Of a stretch of DNA of 64,000 nucleotides, positions 44,383 through 57,100 are shown piece after piece. This DNA is from Nicotiana tabacum. Lineage: Eukaryota; Streptophyta; Magnoliopsida; Solanales; Solanaceae. The notes under the pieces were generated by a model. That model was not told the DNA's origin. It did not search any database and saw only the letters and a program-made list of their open reading frames with translations. Where the stretch lies: positions 45,696,792 through 45,760,791 of the forward strand of contig NC_134090.1 of the NCBI RefSeq assembly GCF_000715075.1, given 5' to 3'. The position numbers were made by a program, and so were the translations under genes. Position 1 is the stretch's first letter. Every line of letters begins with the position of its first letter.

Positions 44383-47215
44383 TGTCACGACCCCGGTTCG
44401 CCCTCTGTGAACCATCGTGATGACACCTAGTTTATATGACTAGGTAAGCCTAAATTGCGGAAGATAACCAAAACTTGCAGAAGTAAACAATTTAAAAACA
44501 GAAATAAAGGAATAACAGTGTTTAAATGTGCCGCTCGGCATACACCATTTATAAATCTCAAAACCAAAATCAAAATCCAAGACCCGGAAACCCACGAATC
44601 ACAAGCTAAGGAAAGGAAATACTACAAAGCTCTAACTCCGGAATTTGTCTAATAAAACAGAAAATACATAAGGGCTAAATACTAAAAGCAGGAATAGAAA
44701 GGGATTTCTCGGTCTGCGTACGCGGCAGATGTACCTCGAAGTCTCTAAGCAGTCACCTCCCTCAAGGATGGTAGGCCTGAGTAGAAATAGCTGGATCTAC
44801 ACATGAAAAACATGCGCAAAAGAGGCATGATTACACCATAGTGGTACTCAGTAAGTGTCAAGCCTAACCTCGATGGGGTAGTGATGAGGAAGGTCAGGGC
44901 CCTACAGAGATTAAATAAATATAGAGAATATGAGACATGACAGTATAAGATAAGCAGTACAGTTGAAAATCTATAGTACGAATCTATGCAGGATAATAAG
45001 GAGTATAATAACGGAAACAGAAATAATGGCAAACACCTGGAAATACCACTCATAACAATGATGATAACCGGGGATCTCTCAGTATCTCGAGGATCTCTTA
45101 GTACCCTCAATATATGCCAGGGATCTCTTGGTATCCCGAGGATCTCTCGGTATCCTTAATGTATGCTAGGGATCTATTGGTATCCCGAGGATCTCTTGGT
45201 ATCCTCAATAAATGCTACGGATCTCTTGGTATCCCGAGGATATCTTGGTATCCTCAATAAATGCTAGGGATCTCTTGGTATCCTGAGGATCTCTTGGTAT
45301 CCTAAATATATGCTAGGGATATCTTGGTATCCTCAATAACTCTAGGGATCTCTTGGTATCCCGAGGATCTCTTGTTATCCTCATTAATGTTAGGGATCTC
45401 TTGGTATGCCGAGGATCTCTTGGTATCCTCAATATACATGCCAGGGATCTTTTGGTATCCCGCACCTTTGTCCAGATCATAAATACGTACAGGGGATCTC
45501 CCGGGATGCTATCCCGTAGTCCCAAATTAAAAACACGTAGAAGCAACACAAGAATAAACAATTAAACGCAAAATTTTGTACCAAGTAACAGTTAATTCTA
45601 ACCTAACATGCTTCATGTAATGCAATTAAGGTAGTTTAAACAGATAGGCAATTAAATCAACTAAACATGCATTTCTAAACTATAACAGGCTAAATTCGCA
45701 AGTAGAATAAAGCAGGAAAAAGGAACTCAATTGAAGTACTTAAAGTAAAACCGGATTTTCAACAATTAGCTCAAGTACACACTCGTCACCTCATGTACAA
45801 GGCATTTAAATTACCAAATATATCATATCCTAAGGGGAAGGTCCCCCACACAAGGTTAGACAAGCCACTTACCTCGAACCGACTAAAAATCAACCCAACA
45901 CCACGTCTTTGCCACGAGTAACTGACTCTACAATCTAAGCTAATACGCGAAATTATGTAAAATAACCAAAAGGCCCCTCGGGCCCATGTCCCGGAATCGG
46001 GTGAAATATATATTTTCAGAAACCTCGTACTCTCACGAGTCTATATATCAATAACACTGGATCGAAGCCCAAATGACCCCTCAAATCCTCATTTAAAGGA
46101 CTCTTAAACTCAAGCCCTCATTACTTGTTTTTCCCAAATTTCTCACCACTAATTAGGTTTTTAATCACATAAAAATGAGTTATGAAGTCAAGTATGTTAC
46201 CTTCAAGCGATTGCCCGTTGTTTTCCTCAAAAATCACTCTCAAAAGCTTCAAAAATGATTAGAAATGGTGGAAATAAACTCCCAAGTCACGGAACCCCTT
46301 TTAAAATAATGACCAGCAGTTTCCCCATTTGCGATACTGCAGTCCCTCTTCTACGGAACGAATGAGCATCTGTGACTTCCCACTTAAGGCCAGATTCCGC
46401 ATCTGCAGCCCTTTACCCGTAGGTACGGTACTGCTTCTGCGAAAAATATACCGCATCTGCGGTTCCTGGAGAGATGGCCAATTTTTGCTTTTGCGGCTCC
46501 GCATTTGCGGTTCCCAAACCGCAGATGCAAAAATACCAAAAGGCCAGCTGCTGCACAATATCAACTCCAAAATTTTTGCCGTTAACGATCCGAATTCACC
46601 TCGAGGCCCCCATGACCTCAACCAAAATCACCAACATCACCTAATACCTCATTCAAACTTGTACAAATCTTTAAAACACTTCAAACAACATCAAAACAAC
46701 CAAAACACATCGGATTCAAGCCTAAGTTTTTAAAAAACTTCTGAATTCTGTTTTCGATCAAAAACCCAACCAAAACACGTTCGAATGACCTGAAATTTTA
46801 CACACACATCCCAAATGACATAAAGAAACTATCTCAACTCTCGAAATTCTATTCCGAATCTCGGATCAAAATCTCACTATCGAACCAGAAACTTCCAAGA
46901 TTCAACTTTTGGCATTTCAAGCCTAAAGTAGGTACGGACCTCCAAAACACAATCTGAACATGCTCCTAACCCCAAAATCACCCAATGAAGCTAACGGAAC
47001 CATCAAATTTCCATTCCGAGGCCGTCTTCACACTATTCCAACTACGATCAACTTTCCAACACTTAAGCTCTCATTTAGGGACTAAGTGTCCCAAAACTCT
47101 CCGACACTCAAAATCGAACATCCCAGCAAATCACATCAACAGAAATAAACTTGGGGAAAGTAGTTAATAGGGGATCAGGGAGTTAATTCTTAAGACGACC
47201 GACCGGTTTGTCACA
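44383..47215 (-). repeat. 5' LTR of the complete gypsy element
   Basis: 2833 bp, paired with 37084-39948. It carries the minisatellite at 45066-45470 and the CTGCGG-rich block at about 46320-46530. Confidence 0.93.
45066..45470. repeat. LTR minisatellite, paired copy
   Basis: The same GGATCTCTTGGTATCC units as 37767-38135. Here the alternation of long and short units is more regular. Confidence 0.9.
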
Positions 47216-47220
47216 TACAT

Positions 47221-47819
47221 ACCTCGGGCTTAATAAGGATTAGGCCTCATCTAGTTCTAGAGTGAAGACTTTGAGGAAGCGATGCTCGCAAGATTTTCCC
47301 CAGTATCATATTATAATGATCCTACGAGACAACTGATTCGGCACTTATGATAGCTTTAACTTTGCGGCTTGACTTGAATGATTTGAAGAATGAGCTTTCA
47401 ACTGATTGCTTTGAGTTTGAGCTCTGATCTTTGGCCCGCTTATGAGTTTATTGTCCCTTATAGCATTGTAGTTTGGTTTGATTCTTATAAGGAGTTCCAC
47501 GTTGTGATGTTTGTTCCTGCAAAAAATGAAATACACACATACCCATATATTGTAATATAGAATATGTTGAGATGTGATGTAAGTGATGCATGAATGATGA
47601 TGTCTGGTTGCCAGCGAGCCGTTATTTGGGATCAGGATGATGGGATACTTAAATTTGACTCAATTGTTAGCCGAGCTATGTACCATTCCGCAGTGGTCAG
47701 AACACTGAGTTTCCTCATGTCACGACCCTTAGTTGATGCTGGGAACCCGAGCTGATCATCTTCTATTCTTATCTTTGATTCGTAATGGTTATGGACACCT
47801 GCCCATGTAGTTTCCTACA
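47221..47819. other. Internal non-coding part of the Tat-type element
   Basis: No pol motif is visible between the gypsy insertion site and the gag at 47820. If it joins 36898-37083, the element's internal region is under 2 kb, so pol is deleted or was never there. Confidence 0.5.
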
Positions 47820-48738
47820 ACTCGAGCATTCTTTCTTTCAATTTCCAGAAGGCGTTAGAGCTCGTAGGTTCAGCCCTTTAGTAAATTCCTTGAATGCCCA
47901 TTCGTCTGGCACGACCGATAACAACATTCTTCCTTTTTGAAACCTGGTCAAACTCGCGTAGCAAGCCGGACTCTCCTTGCGAAATTCTGAATATGTTCGT
48001 TTTTCGGGCCTGGACCCTCCTGGCCATGGCATGGGCCTTGATGAAATAGTCTGTGAGCATTTCAAAGGAATCTATTGAGTGCTCGGGTAAAAGTGAGTAC
48101 CATGTCAGGGCCCCCTTCGTGAGGGTTTCTCCAAACTTTTTCATCAGGACCGACTCAATCTTGTATGTAGCTAAGTCGTTTCCTTTCATTGCCATTATAT
48201 AGGTGGTGATGTGCTTTTGAGGATCCCATGTCCCATCATATTTTTGTACGTCTGCCATTTTGAACTGCTTCAAAATCAACTTTGGTACTGCGCTCGGTTT
48301 GAATGGCAACTGATAGTGAACCTATAATTTGGTCCATTCGAGTGTTTATTTTCGTCATAAATTGCATGAGCTTGATTTTGAAAGGATCATTAACATTATT
48401 GTTACCAAATCCATTGTTGATCCCCCAGCCCCATCAAAGCCGACCTCACCCCTTGAGGTGTTGTTATCAACCCTTTGTGTTGTTTGATTTGTGGAAGCAC
48501 CGGGAGGAACTGGACCTCTCCCATTCGCGTTATTGGAAGCACCTGACAATGCTTGCCTCAATTCTATGATGGCATGGTCTTGCCTTGAAAGTCCCGTGAT
48601 AGCCTTTTGTTGTTCTCTCAGGATTCTCATCGTTTCCGCAACGTGCACGTCTTTGGCATCATCAAGAGTCTCCTCGTGCTGAGGCGTATTTTCTTGTGCC
48701 TCAACATTGTGTGCGATATTGACATAGTTATCTTCCAT
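47820..48738 (-). pseudogene. Tat-type gag fragment
   Basis: The minus-strand ATG at 48736-48738 opens MEDNYVNIAHNVEAQENTPQ. The first 127 codons hold a coiled-coil-like segment with LREQQKAITGLSRQ. After a frame change the capsid-like domain shows QFKMADVQKYDGTWDPQKHI (about 48260), LTWYSLLPEHSIDSFEMLTD (about 48100) and FIKAHAMARR. These match, block for block, the gag at 24-25 kb. The C-terminal zinc-binding part is not seen. It is a relic of a second Tat-type element. Confidence 0.82.
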
Positions 48739-48821
48739 CTTTTACAATATTTGCTAAGAAACTAAGAATCAAACAGATTAGTAATAGATGCAAAGATCAA
48801 CTCAATTACACAACTCTCTAA

Positions 48822-48839
48822 GCCCCACCGTGGGTGCCA
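48822..48839 (-). other. Tat-type primer binding site
   Basis: TGGCACCCACGGTGGGGC on the minus strand, one base different from the site at 25103-25120, three bases from the LTR. Confidence 0.75.
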
Positions 48840-48842
48840 AAC

Positions 48843-49307
48843 TGTTGACCCATAAAACAGTACAGTTTAATTTATAGCGTGGGTTATAGACAAACAAATT
48901 GATTTGATTCAAAATGATAAATAAATTAAATAAAATACAAGACTTAGGGTTGAAATCATGATAAAATAGCAGACAACTTGATTCTGGGAGCAAGGCTAAA
49001 GAAGAGAGCAATAAGAATATTGTTAAACAGGAAACAAAGTATTATTTAGCTTGGAATAATATGTAGTATAAGTTTGTTATATTTTTCGTGTGTTACAATG
49101 GTTGTTGAAGTCACTATTTATAACTATACCTAGGAAACAAGATCCTAGATCAAGCCCCTCTTAAATGACAATAATAGGGGTCATTGATAAATATGTAATG
49201 ACGGGTAATGAATGTCCAAATTCTCTATAACGGACGTGTATTCAATACTGAGGAATATTCTTTATTGAATGTCATCTGGTAGCAAATACTCTTTTACCCT
49301 CGTTAAT
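48843..49307 (-). repeat. Partial 5' LTR of the second Tat-type element
   Basis: It begins TGTTGACCCATAAAACAG after the primer site. A minus-strand TATA box (TATAAATAG) lies at 49114-49122. It stops without a CA end where a plus-strand gypsy LTR begins at 49308, so the rest was displaced or lost. Confidence 0.7.
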
Positions 49308-51540
49308 TGTAATGACCCGACCGATCGTTTTGAGCTCTAGCGTGTCAATTGGTAGGTTGAGGCCCTGAGTAACTTCACTTCAGGTAATATGATTCGCACG
49401 TGTGGTCGGAATAGAATTTTGGGAAGTTCGAAGTTGATTTGGAAAGAAAATTCTCATTTCAGAAGCTTCAAGTTGGAAGAACTTACGAAGATTGGATTTT
49501 TGAGTAAACGACCTTGGAATCAGGATTTGAAGGTTCCAGCATGTTTGTATGATGATTTCGGACTTGGGCGTATGTTCGGATCAGGTTTTGGATGATCTAG
49601 GAGCGTTTCAGCTTCGATTGTGGAAGTTGGCATTTTGGAAAAATTTCATAAATTTGGGTTGAAGTTAATTTCAATGTTATCGATATCTGTTTGGGATTTC
49701 AAATCTCGGAATAGCTCTGTATGGTGACTCCGGTATTGGGAGCGCCTCCAGAAGTGGATTTGGTGGTCCGTAGGTCATTTTGGAGTCATTTGTCGGAAGT
49801 CAGAAATTTGAAGGTTTTTGCGAAGTTTGACTGGAAGTGGACTTTTGATATCAGAGTCGGATTCCTATTTCGGAAGTTGGAGTAGGTCCGTAATGTCAAA
49901 TGTGACTTGTGTGTAAAATTTGAGGTCAATCGAATGTGATTTGATAGGTTCCAACATCGAATGAAGAAGTTTGAAGTTCTAAATTTCATAAAGCTTGAAT
50001 TGGAGTGCGATTCATGGTTTTAGCACTGGTTGATGTGATTTGAGGCATTAACAGGTCTGCATTATGTTTTGGAACTAGTTGGTGTGATTTGACGAGGTCC
50101 CGGGGGCCTCGAGTGGATTCCGGGTGGTTAACAGATTGAAATTTGAAGTTAAGAAAGAACTGAAGCAGATGGGCATCTGGTGTAACCTCACCTACGTGAA
50201 GAGGGATGCATGTGTGAGCCCGAAGGTGCGGGAGATGGCTCATAGGTGCAGAAGTTGCCAAGGTCGCTGGGAACCGCCGAAGCCGGAAAGTGTGCGCACC
50301 TGCGAAGTAAGGGTTTACAAAAACGGGACTTGGCCTATTTTTTCTCCCATTTTCATTTGGTTTGAGCGATTTTGGAGAGCTTCAAGGGGAGATTTTCTTC
50401 AAGAAACACAAGATAAGTGATTCCCACTCAATATAAGTTAAATACATGGTTTCTAGAAGAATTTAAACATGGAAATTAGTAGAAATTTGGGATTTTGAAG
50501 AAAGACCTAGAATTTGGTATTTTTGGATTTTGCACGATTTTTGACATGGAATTGAGAATAAATTATATATTTGAGTTCGTGAGGTTATGGGTAAAGTTTA
50601 TTTTCAAAAAATTTCGGAATTTGGGCACGTGGGCCCGAGGGTGAGTTTTATCGACTTTTCGATCGGGGTTAGAAATTGTTATAAATTTTATTATAATGAG
50701 AATTAGAGTATGTCTTAATAGGTTTGTACATTTATTGGCTAGTTTTGGAGCATTAGGCATCGGTTTGAGTCGTCGAAAGGGCTTGAGAGCCGGCTATGGA
50801 ACTTCAGAGTGAGGTAAATCTCCTTTCTAACATTGTAAGAGGGAATTAACCCCATAGGTGAACAAAATTATTATGTGCTTCTATTTGTGGGAGCTACGTA
50901 TGCACGAGGTAACGAGAGCCCGTATGTAGCTACTAGCTATGCCTATATCGGGGTAGTTTTAGGCTTACATCATGCCTTGTTGATATTGTTGTTAATTTAT
51001 GTTTATTGTTTGTCTTGAGAAGAAGCGAGATTGAGTTAGCTTATTAAATGTTTGAAAGGAATTGAAATTAATGAAAAATTTGGAACTTGAAAGTTTTCAT
51101 TTGAACTTCGTATTAAGAATTGAGGAATACTATAATAATCTAAGAAATCTATGTGTAACCGTGTTGTACGTATGATCCATGAGTGGGGAAATTCTTTTAA
51201 TCTAGATTTAACAGCATCGCACATATGATCCCCGAGCGGGGTATTTCCTTAAATTTATATTTGACCGCGTCACATGTATGATTCGCAAGCAGGGTAAATA
51301 GATGCATCTATGGTTCCCGTCATTCGACCCTCGACAGTGCATTATTTAATTATTATGTTGGATCGGGCTGTACGACCTCGACATGATTTGCACATGACTT
51401 GATTGATTGTTTTGAAATTTTGATAATTGATGGGGCCTCAGTGAAAAAAACTTGTGCGGCTGGTGAATCAGCTTGGGCTCAAGATGGTCTACTGATTTCG
51501 TAATGATTGTACCCAGTGTAGCAATGTTGGAAGATGTGGG
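49308..51540 (+). repeat. Gypsy LTR on the plus strand, distant relative of the other LTRs
   Basis: It begins TGTAATGACCCGACCGATCG, the sense start of this LTR class. Between about 49690 and 50120 it is weakly alignable with 53470-53660. A triplicated motif of about 70 bp (ATGATCCCCGAGCGGGGTA and variants) lies at about 51150-51310. No primer site was found after it and the right border is approximate. No gene is seen; minus-strand frames are chance. Confidence 0.6.
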
Positions 51541-53107
51541 CATGCAATTTCCATGGATGGGTTATCTCCTGTAAGCAAGTTAGCAGTCACGTGGTGCTGA
51601 TGAAGCTTTTATGAAGAATTCTATTGGCTATCCAGTAAGAGGTCGGATATGTAAATATGGCTAGTAATTCAGAGTGTTCATGAAAGGTTTAATAGAAAAT
51701 TTTCAAGAAATTTAGCGAGTTGATTGTGCAAGATTATTCCAATGATGAAAAAAGAGCCTTGGTGGGTTCCAGGTTTACGCAATGGTAGCTTCAAGCTAAG
51801 TGGGAGAGCCCCACCACCTACGATTGGATTGTATGGCTATCTACTTGTGAAATTTCTAGTTATTAGTAGGTTATTATGACTAGGGGAAGAGAACATCTAT
51901 AGTGATTTGAGCAAGGGATTTGAGGAATGCGTGTTGTAATTGGCCTTATAAATTATGTTCAGGCTTTAGGAAAACTCAGGATTTATTCTTCGTGAATAGG
52001 TGATTTCCAAAGAAGGTACTTTAGCTGGGTGCTTCTTTGAGAAAGTGTTCATGCGCTAGCGGGGCCTTGGAGTTTGATTATATTCGAGACCAGGTCAGAG
52101 TGGTTGACTCTCAACAACAGTCCTAGTGGATTTAAAAGTTAAAGTGCAGTGCCTAATGATTTCGATTCCATAGTATTGTTGAGTATCGAGATTTTGTAGC
52201 GGATTATAATAAAGGAGCTTGGAGTGTTCTGTGTTATCTTCGGCTTGCAGTGTAATAGCTAGAGGAATGAGGGAAAATAACTTCGGATTCATAGACGAAT
52301 TTTCAGAATGGGTGTACCAGTTAAAGATGCGAATATGCGCATAAGGAGGGTATGAGATGTTTCGTGGGATTTGAGATAGCATGGTCTCATGAAATAAGAT
52401 TACTCGGGATGAGTACGGATTTAGGTTCGTGATGTAATGAATGGAGCTATTATTATTTCTAAAGTAAGGTAAGAATAAATTTGGAGAATACGGGTCGGCT
52501 AGCAATTATTGAATTTTCATGATGGTGGCAATGATCAGTTCCTTCAGCACGTTGGGTTATGGATGTGATTTGTGGCGGTACGTGTGAGGCTTGACGGCCA
52601 CCATAATTGACTTTATCTTAGGGTATTCAAGTGTTATGGCATGTTAGGTGTAGATGGATCCCAAAAGGATCATAGTGGTTTAGACAATGCCGAAGGATAA
52701 TATTTTCTACGGTTATGAGAATTCGGTCGCTTGTTGCTATGGTTCTCCTTAAATGAGTTAAGTGGAAGGTTCCTATATGATGAAGTGTTTATCTATTAAT
52801 GGTTCAGGAGGAACGATGAAATTTTTGTACTCTTGCGTATTGGCATGATTAGGTGCAGTGAGTAGCATGGGAATTAGAAGTCAAGGATAAAGGTTGTGGC
52901 TCGATGTTGACAGGAGTGCACGAGCTCGGATGAGCAAGAAAAGAATTTAGATGTTTAGAGTAAGCTAGTATTGCCTTCAGCATCACATGAGGTCGGTGTT
53001 CTGTGTAAGAGGTTTTGCGTACTAATTGCGGATTCTTGACTTGCTTACAACATTAGTGTAGTTGGTGGTACAGATGTGCAAACTCGTTGTTTGGTGCGGA
53101 AGGTCGT
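51541..53107 (+). other. Non-coding internal 3' region of a gypsy element
   Basis: No Pol or Gag motif. Its position just before a polypurine tract and an LTR start suggests the 3' untranslated part of an element whose coding region is gone. A 136-codon minus-strand frame at 52095-52505 has no recognisable domain. Confidence 0.45.
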
Positions 53108-53124
53108 GGGAGCGAGGGGGAGAA
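53108..53124 (+). other. Polypurine tract
   Basis: GGGAGCGAGGGGGAGAA, followed at once by the LTR start TGTAACGACC. Confidence 0.75.
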
Positions 53125-54135
53125 TGTAACGACCTGGCCAGTCGTTTTAAGAATTAGTGCCCTGATCCCCTATTAACTGCTTTCCCCGTGTTTATTTCTG
53201 CTATTGTGAGTTGCCGGGAGGATTCGTTTTAAGTTTTGGAGTGTTTTGGGACACTTAGTCCCTAAATGAGAGCTTAAGCTTTTAAATTTAGATCGTAGTC
53301 AGAGTAGTGTGAAGACGGCCTCGGAATGGAATTCCGTTGGTTCTGTTATCTCCCTTGGGTGATTTTGGGCTTAGGGACGTGTTCGGATTTTGTATCGGAG
53401 GTCCGTAGCTTATTAAGGCTTGAAATGTCGAAAGTTGAATTTTTTATGTTTCCCGAACGATTTTGAGATTTTGATATCGGGGTCAAAATCCGATTCCGAA
53501 AGTTGGAATAGCTCTGTAGTGTTGAATGTGATTTGTGTGCAAAATTTGGGGTCAATCGGACTTGGTTTGGTTGGTTTTATCATCGGGTGTAGGATTCTTG
53601 AGATTTCTAGTTCTTAAGGCTTGGATTGGAGGGTAATTCGTGGTTTTAGCGTTATTTGATGTAATTCGAGGGTTGTAATAAGGAAATTTGGGGTAACGAT
53701 TTCTATCTTGATCTTAATCCTAGAACTATAATCTATTGTTGTTTTCCTCTTCTAATTAAGGAAATTGGGGGTAAAAGTTTGAGAAATGGAGGAAAGGTTC
53801 GTCAATTGAAAATCCGAGTTTTGAGTGAGATTTTGACGTCAGATTTTAGTGATTTTTGTTCGAGTGTGTTCGTACGTGATCGGGGGTTCTGAATTTGTAA
53901 ATTTATCCAATTCCGAGACGTGGTCCCGGAGAACTTTTTGGGCGATTTTCTTAAATTTGCGTGTTAGCTTTGAATTAATTAGTTAAATTAGTTACTTGAA
54001 GTTATATCTACAAAATGTAATTTATTTGAATAGATTTGGGCTATTTGTAGTCGGGTACTCGTGGCAAGAACGTGATTTCGAGTTGATTGAGCTGGTTCGA
54101 GGTAAGTAGCTTGCCTAACCTTGTGTGGTGGAACT
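53125..54135 (+). repeat. 3' LTR of a plus-strand gypsy element, cut by an Ogre-like LTR
   Basis: It is the reverse complement of the LTR family at 5171-7881, 37084-39948 and 44383-47215 (for example GGGACACTTAGTCCCTAAAT and GGTAAGTAGCTTGCCTAACC). It breaks off near 54135, about a third of the way through. Confidence 0.85.
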
Positions 54136-57100
54136 TGTTGATACCCAATTTTTTTCCAAAATATTTCAAAATTGCATATATACCTTCAAAATCATGCATT
54201 AGTAGCAATTGGTATTATTCCAAAATTTTCCTATATTTTTATTCATTTATCCAGCATTTCTATTTCCAATAAATAATTACAAAATGACATTACAAATGAT
54301 TTCAGAAGCATCTCTTGGTTTTATTTATTATTTATGGTCTTATTTGAATCAAATTATTCCATAATTGGCCAAATTGGCATCTTTTGGCTATAATTGCAAT
54401 AACTTTGCAATTATAGCCCAATCATATGGTTTCATATTATTTTTGACTTGAAATTAATCATTTGTATTTTTAAATACTAAGTAATCATTTTTAATTATTT
54501 TCTATGCATAAAATTCATTTTGTACAATTATCAGCTATTTTTATAAATTGTTTTATTCAATTTAATTGGGTATTTAACAAATAGACCCATTTTATTTCAA
54601 TTTTAACCAAATTAAACCAGTCCCAAAACCCCAATTAAATCAGCCCAATACCCAGGCCCAAACCTAATTCTACCCGACCCAATTTCGTCCAAATACTGGC
54701 CGTTGATCGTTTCTGATCAACGGTCTAGATTAATCCCTTCCTTAATTAACCTAAATGACTACCCACAAACCCTCATTCCCATCCTTCATTTGCTCTCATT
54801 CTCTTCGCTGTTACTTCTCTCATCTCCCTCAAAATCCTCTATGCTAAACCTAGCTCCTACTCGCCGGCCGTTGGTTCGCCGGTAACAATGGTGGTCTCAC
54901 CACCATCCCTAACCCCATGGCTCTCTTCCTATGCCGTTTGTTGCTGCCTTAAGGACCTCAAGGGAACCAGAAGGCGGTTCACTCACCTCCCATGGGTTCT
55001 ATGTCGTTATCAGGCCACCTTGGCCCGTCCAAGTAAGATCTTTTTATTTTTCGGCTAGATCTATGGCTTCTAAGCCGGAGTCTCTCCATCTCTGGGTTCT
55101 CTCTCTGAAACCCTGATTTTGACTCTTGATTTCTAATATCTGTAACAAGATATGAGTCTATTCGAGTTATCTTTACTGTTTTCTTAAGGATTTCTCCAAT
55201 TTCTTCTAAAACGACTGTTCGTTTTCAAACTAGGGTTTCTTGACCTCTTTTTAAAAAATGGCTTTTCCTTCTGATTTTAGCCTTTTTCTATGATTTTCAC
55301 CATGTTTAAACGGTTTATTTAAGTTTTCCTTTTATCCGATTCATTATGTTGAAAACCCTAATTTCTTAGTTCTAATCTTGGATTTCTGAGTTTGTTTTTG
55401 ATAATGTGTTCAACTAATCTATATGTTTCTGTGATTCTATGATTTTTTACCCTATGTTTGCTTGTTAGGGTTCCTGATTATGGTTATTCCTACCTATTAT
55501 GTGATTTTACCCTATTTTGTTCACCAATGTTTCTGATTCTTCACTTATCCTACCTGTACCATGTTTATTTTATTAATTCAGACTATGCTCTACATGAATC
55601 CCTAATTCTTATATGATTTTTGCCCTACTCAGCTTTATTTTGCTTATTATGTGCTGGTTCTCGTAAAGTTGTGCTAAATTAGTGATATCTTCTACATTTA
55701 TATCCTAGAGTCTTTGTGATTGATCTTTCACTGAATTCCTATGATATCTCTACTGATTTTTAACCTTGTACAATATTTTTTGACCTTATTCTATGGTCAA
55801 TTATGCTATTAATTGATTTTCTAAGTATTTTTCTTGATTGAAATATGTTGAACCTAGCCTCTATTATATGTTGTGTACTTGTACTATGCTGAAAATATTT
55901 ACTTATTAGTTATGTTCATCCTTACACGATTTCCTTCCTTATTTGTCACATGTTTCTTATCGTTTGAAGTTAACTCCTCAATTATCTCTGTCCCCATCAT
56001 TACTGATGAACTTTGATTTTTACCTTATTTGCTACGTGCTTTCAAACTAAAAATATATCGGTCTCTCATTAAGACATGAACACTTTGGTTAAAAAAGGTT
56101 GTCTCTCACACTTAAACATTATACTCTCTCTTTTGTGCTACTTACTTTTATTCTGAGTTAGCCGGCTGCAAGCCAATGCTAACTATTGAGCTCTCCTATT
56201 CTTCACTTTTTGTTTGTTGTCACTTTACTGGTATGTCCTAATTTCAATTCAAGTTCCAAAACCAATATGTTTCTTTTATTACTTCAACTCCTCTTGTTTC
56301 TAGTCTGTTTTTACTTATGGATCTGTTGTTCAACTTGCAACTAATATGTTTACTTCATTATTTCATCAGCATGCTCCTAAATATGTCCCCTCCCTTCGAC
56401 TCAGCATGTTTATGAAATGTACCCCAACATGACTCTCCCTTACTAATGACCTATGCAAGGTAGTTGGCTCTCTTTAAATGACTTGATTATGTATTGATTC
56501 TAAGGTTCCTTAACCCTTTAGCATGCTGCTGATTATGTACTTAAGTACTCCTATAACTATGTGTTTACTTATGTGACCTATGTGTACCCAAATCCCTTGA
56601 CCCCCTGTTTGTCACTACTGAACCTACTTTCATTCTATGATCTCTGGTTGTGTATGAACCTGCCTTAGGGGTGCTGTGTTTGGACTGTTGTTTACTGCTC
56701 CACTCTCTTTTCAAAACTGTCTCTGTTGTTTTTTGCATAACTATTTCCAACAAGTCCTTTTTCAAACTATTTCTCTGCTTAAATCTTTTCACACACTCTC
56801 ACATCTAATCTTAGGTTTTAAGTTCTGCCCCTCTAATGTGTGACTGCTTAGGTATACCTATGAGATCTCTCTGAACTTTGATACATTAGAGTTGGCCCTT
56901 CCACACTGCACTTACTCAGCTATGGCTATGAAATCTAGGTGTGAGCACTACCCGGGATCCCTTCAGGTCCTTAGGGGAACTGACACACTCGGATTATATG
57001 AAAGGTTGTGAAGTAATCTGGCATTGGAACTTTTGGAAATCTGGGCCTATTGGTAGGCTCCCTATAGAGTAACTTCTTATTTTGCTTATCTACTTATCTA

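Larger units (their letters stand above)
37084..47215 (-). mobile_element. Structurally complete Tekay/Del-like Ty3/gypsy retrotransposon
   Basis: About 10.1 kb, with LTRs at 37084-39948 and 44383-47215, both TGTCACGACC to GTCACA, and a perfect 5-bp duplication, tacat, at 37079-37083 and 47216-47220. Minus-strand order: 5' LTR, primer site (44368-44379), gag (damaged), protease, reverse transcriptase, RNase H, integrase, chromodomain-like tail, polypurine tract (39949-39957), 3' LTR. The first 105 bases of the LTRs differ at about 8 positions, so it is not a recent insertion. Stops in all genes and a lost gag domain make it inactive. Confidence 0.95.

Noticed and set aside
52095..52505. 136-codon open frame on the minus strand
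   Set aside because: No family motif, AT-rich composition, and opposite to the surrounding element. It looks like chance.
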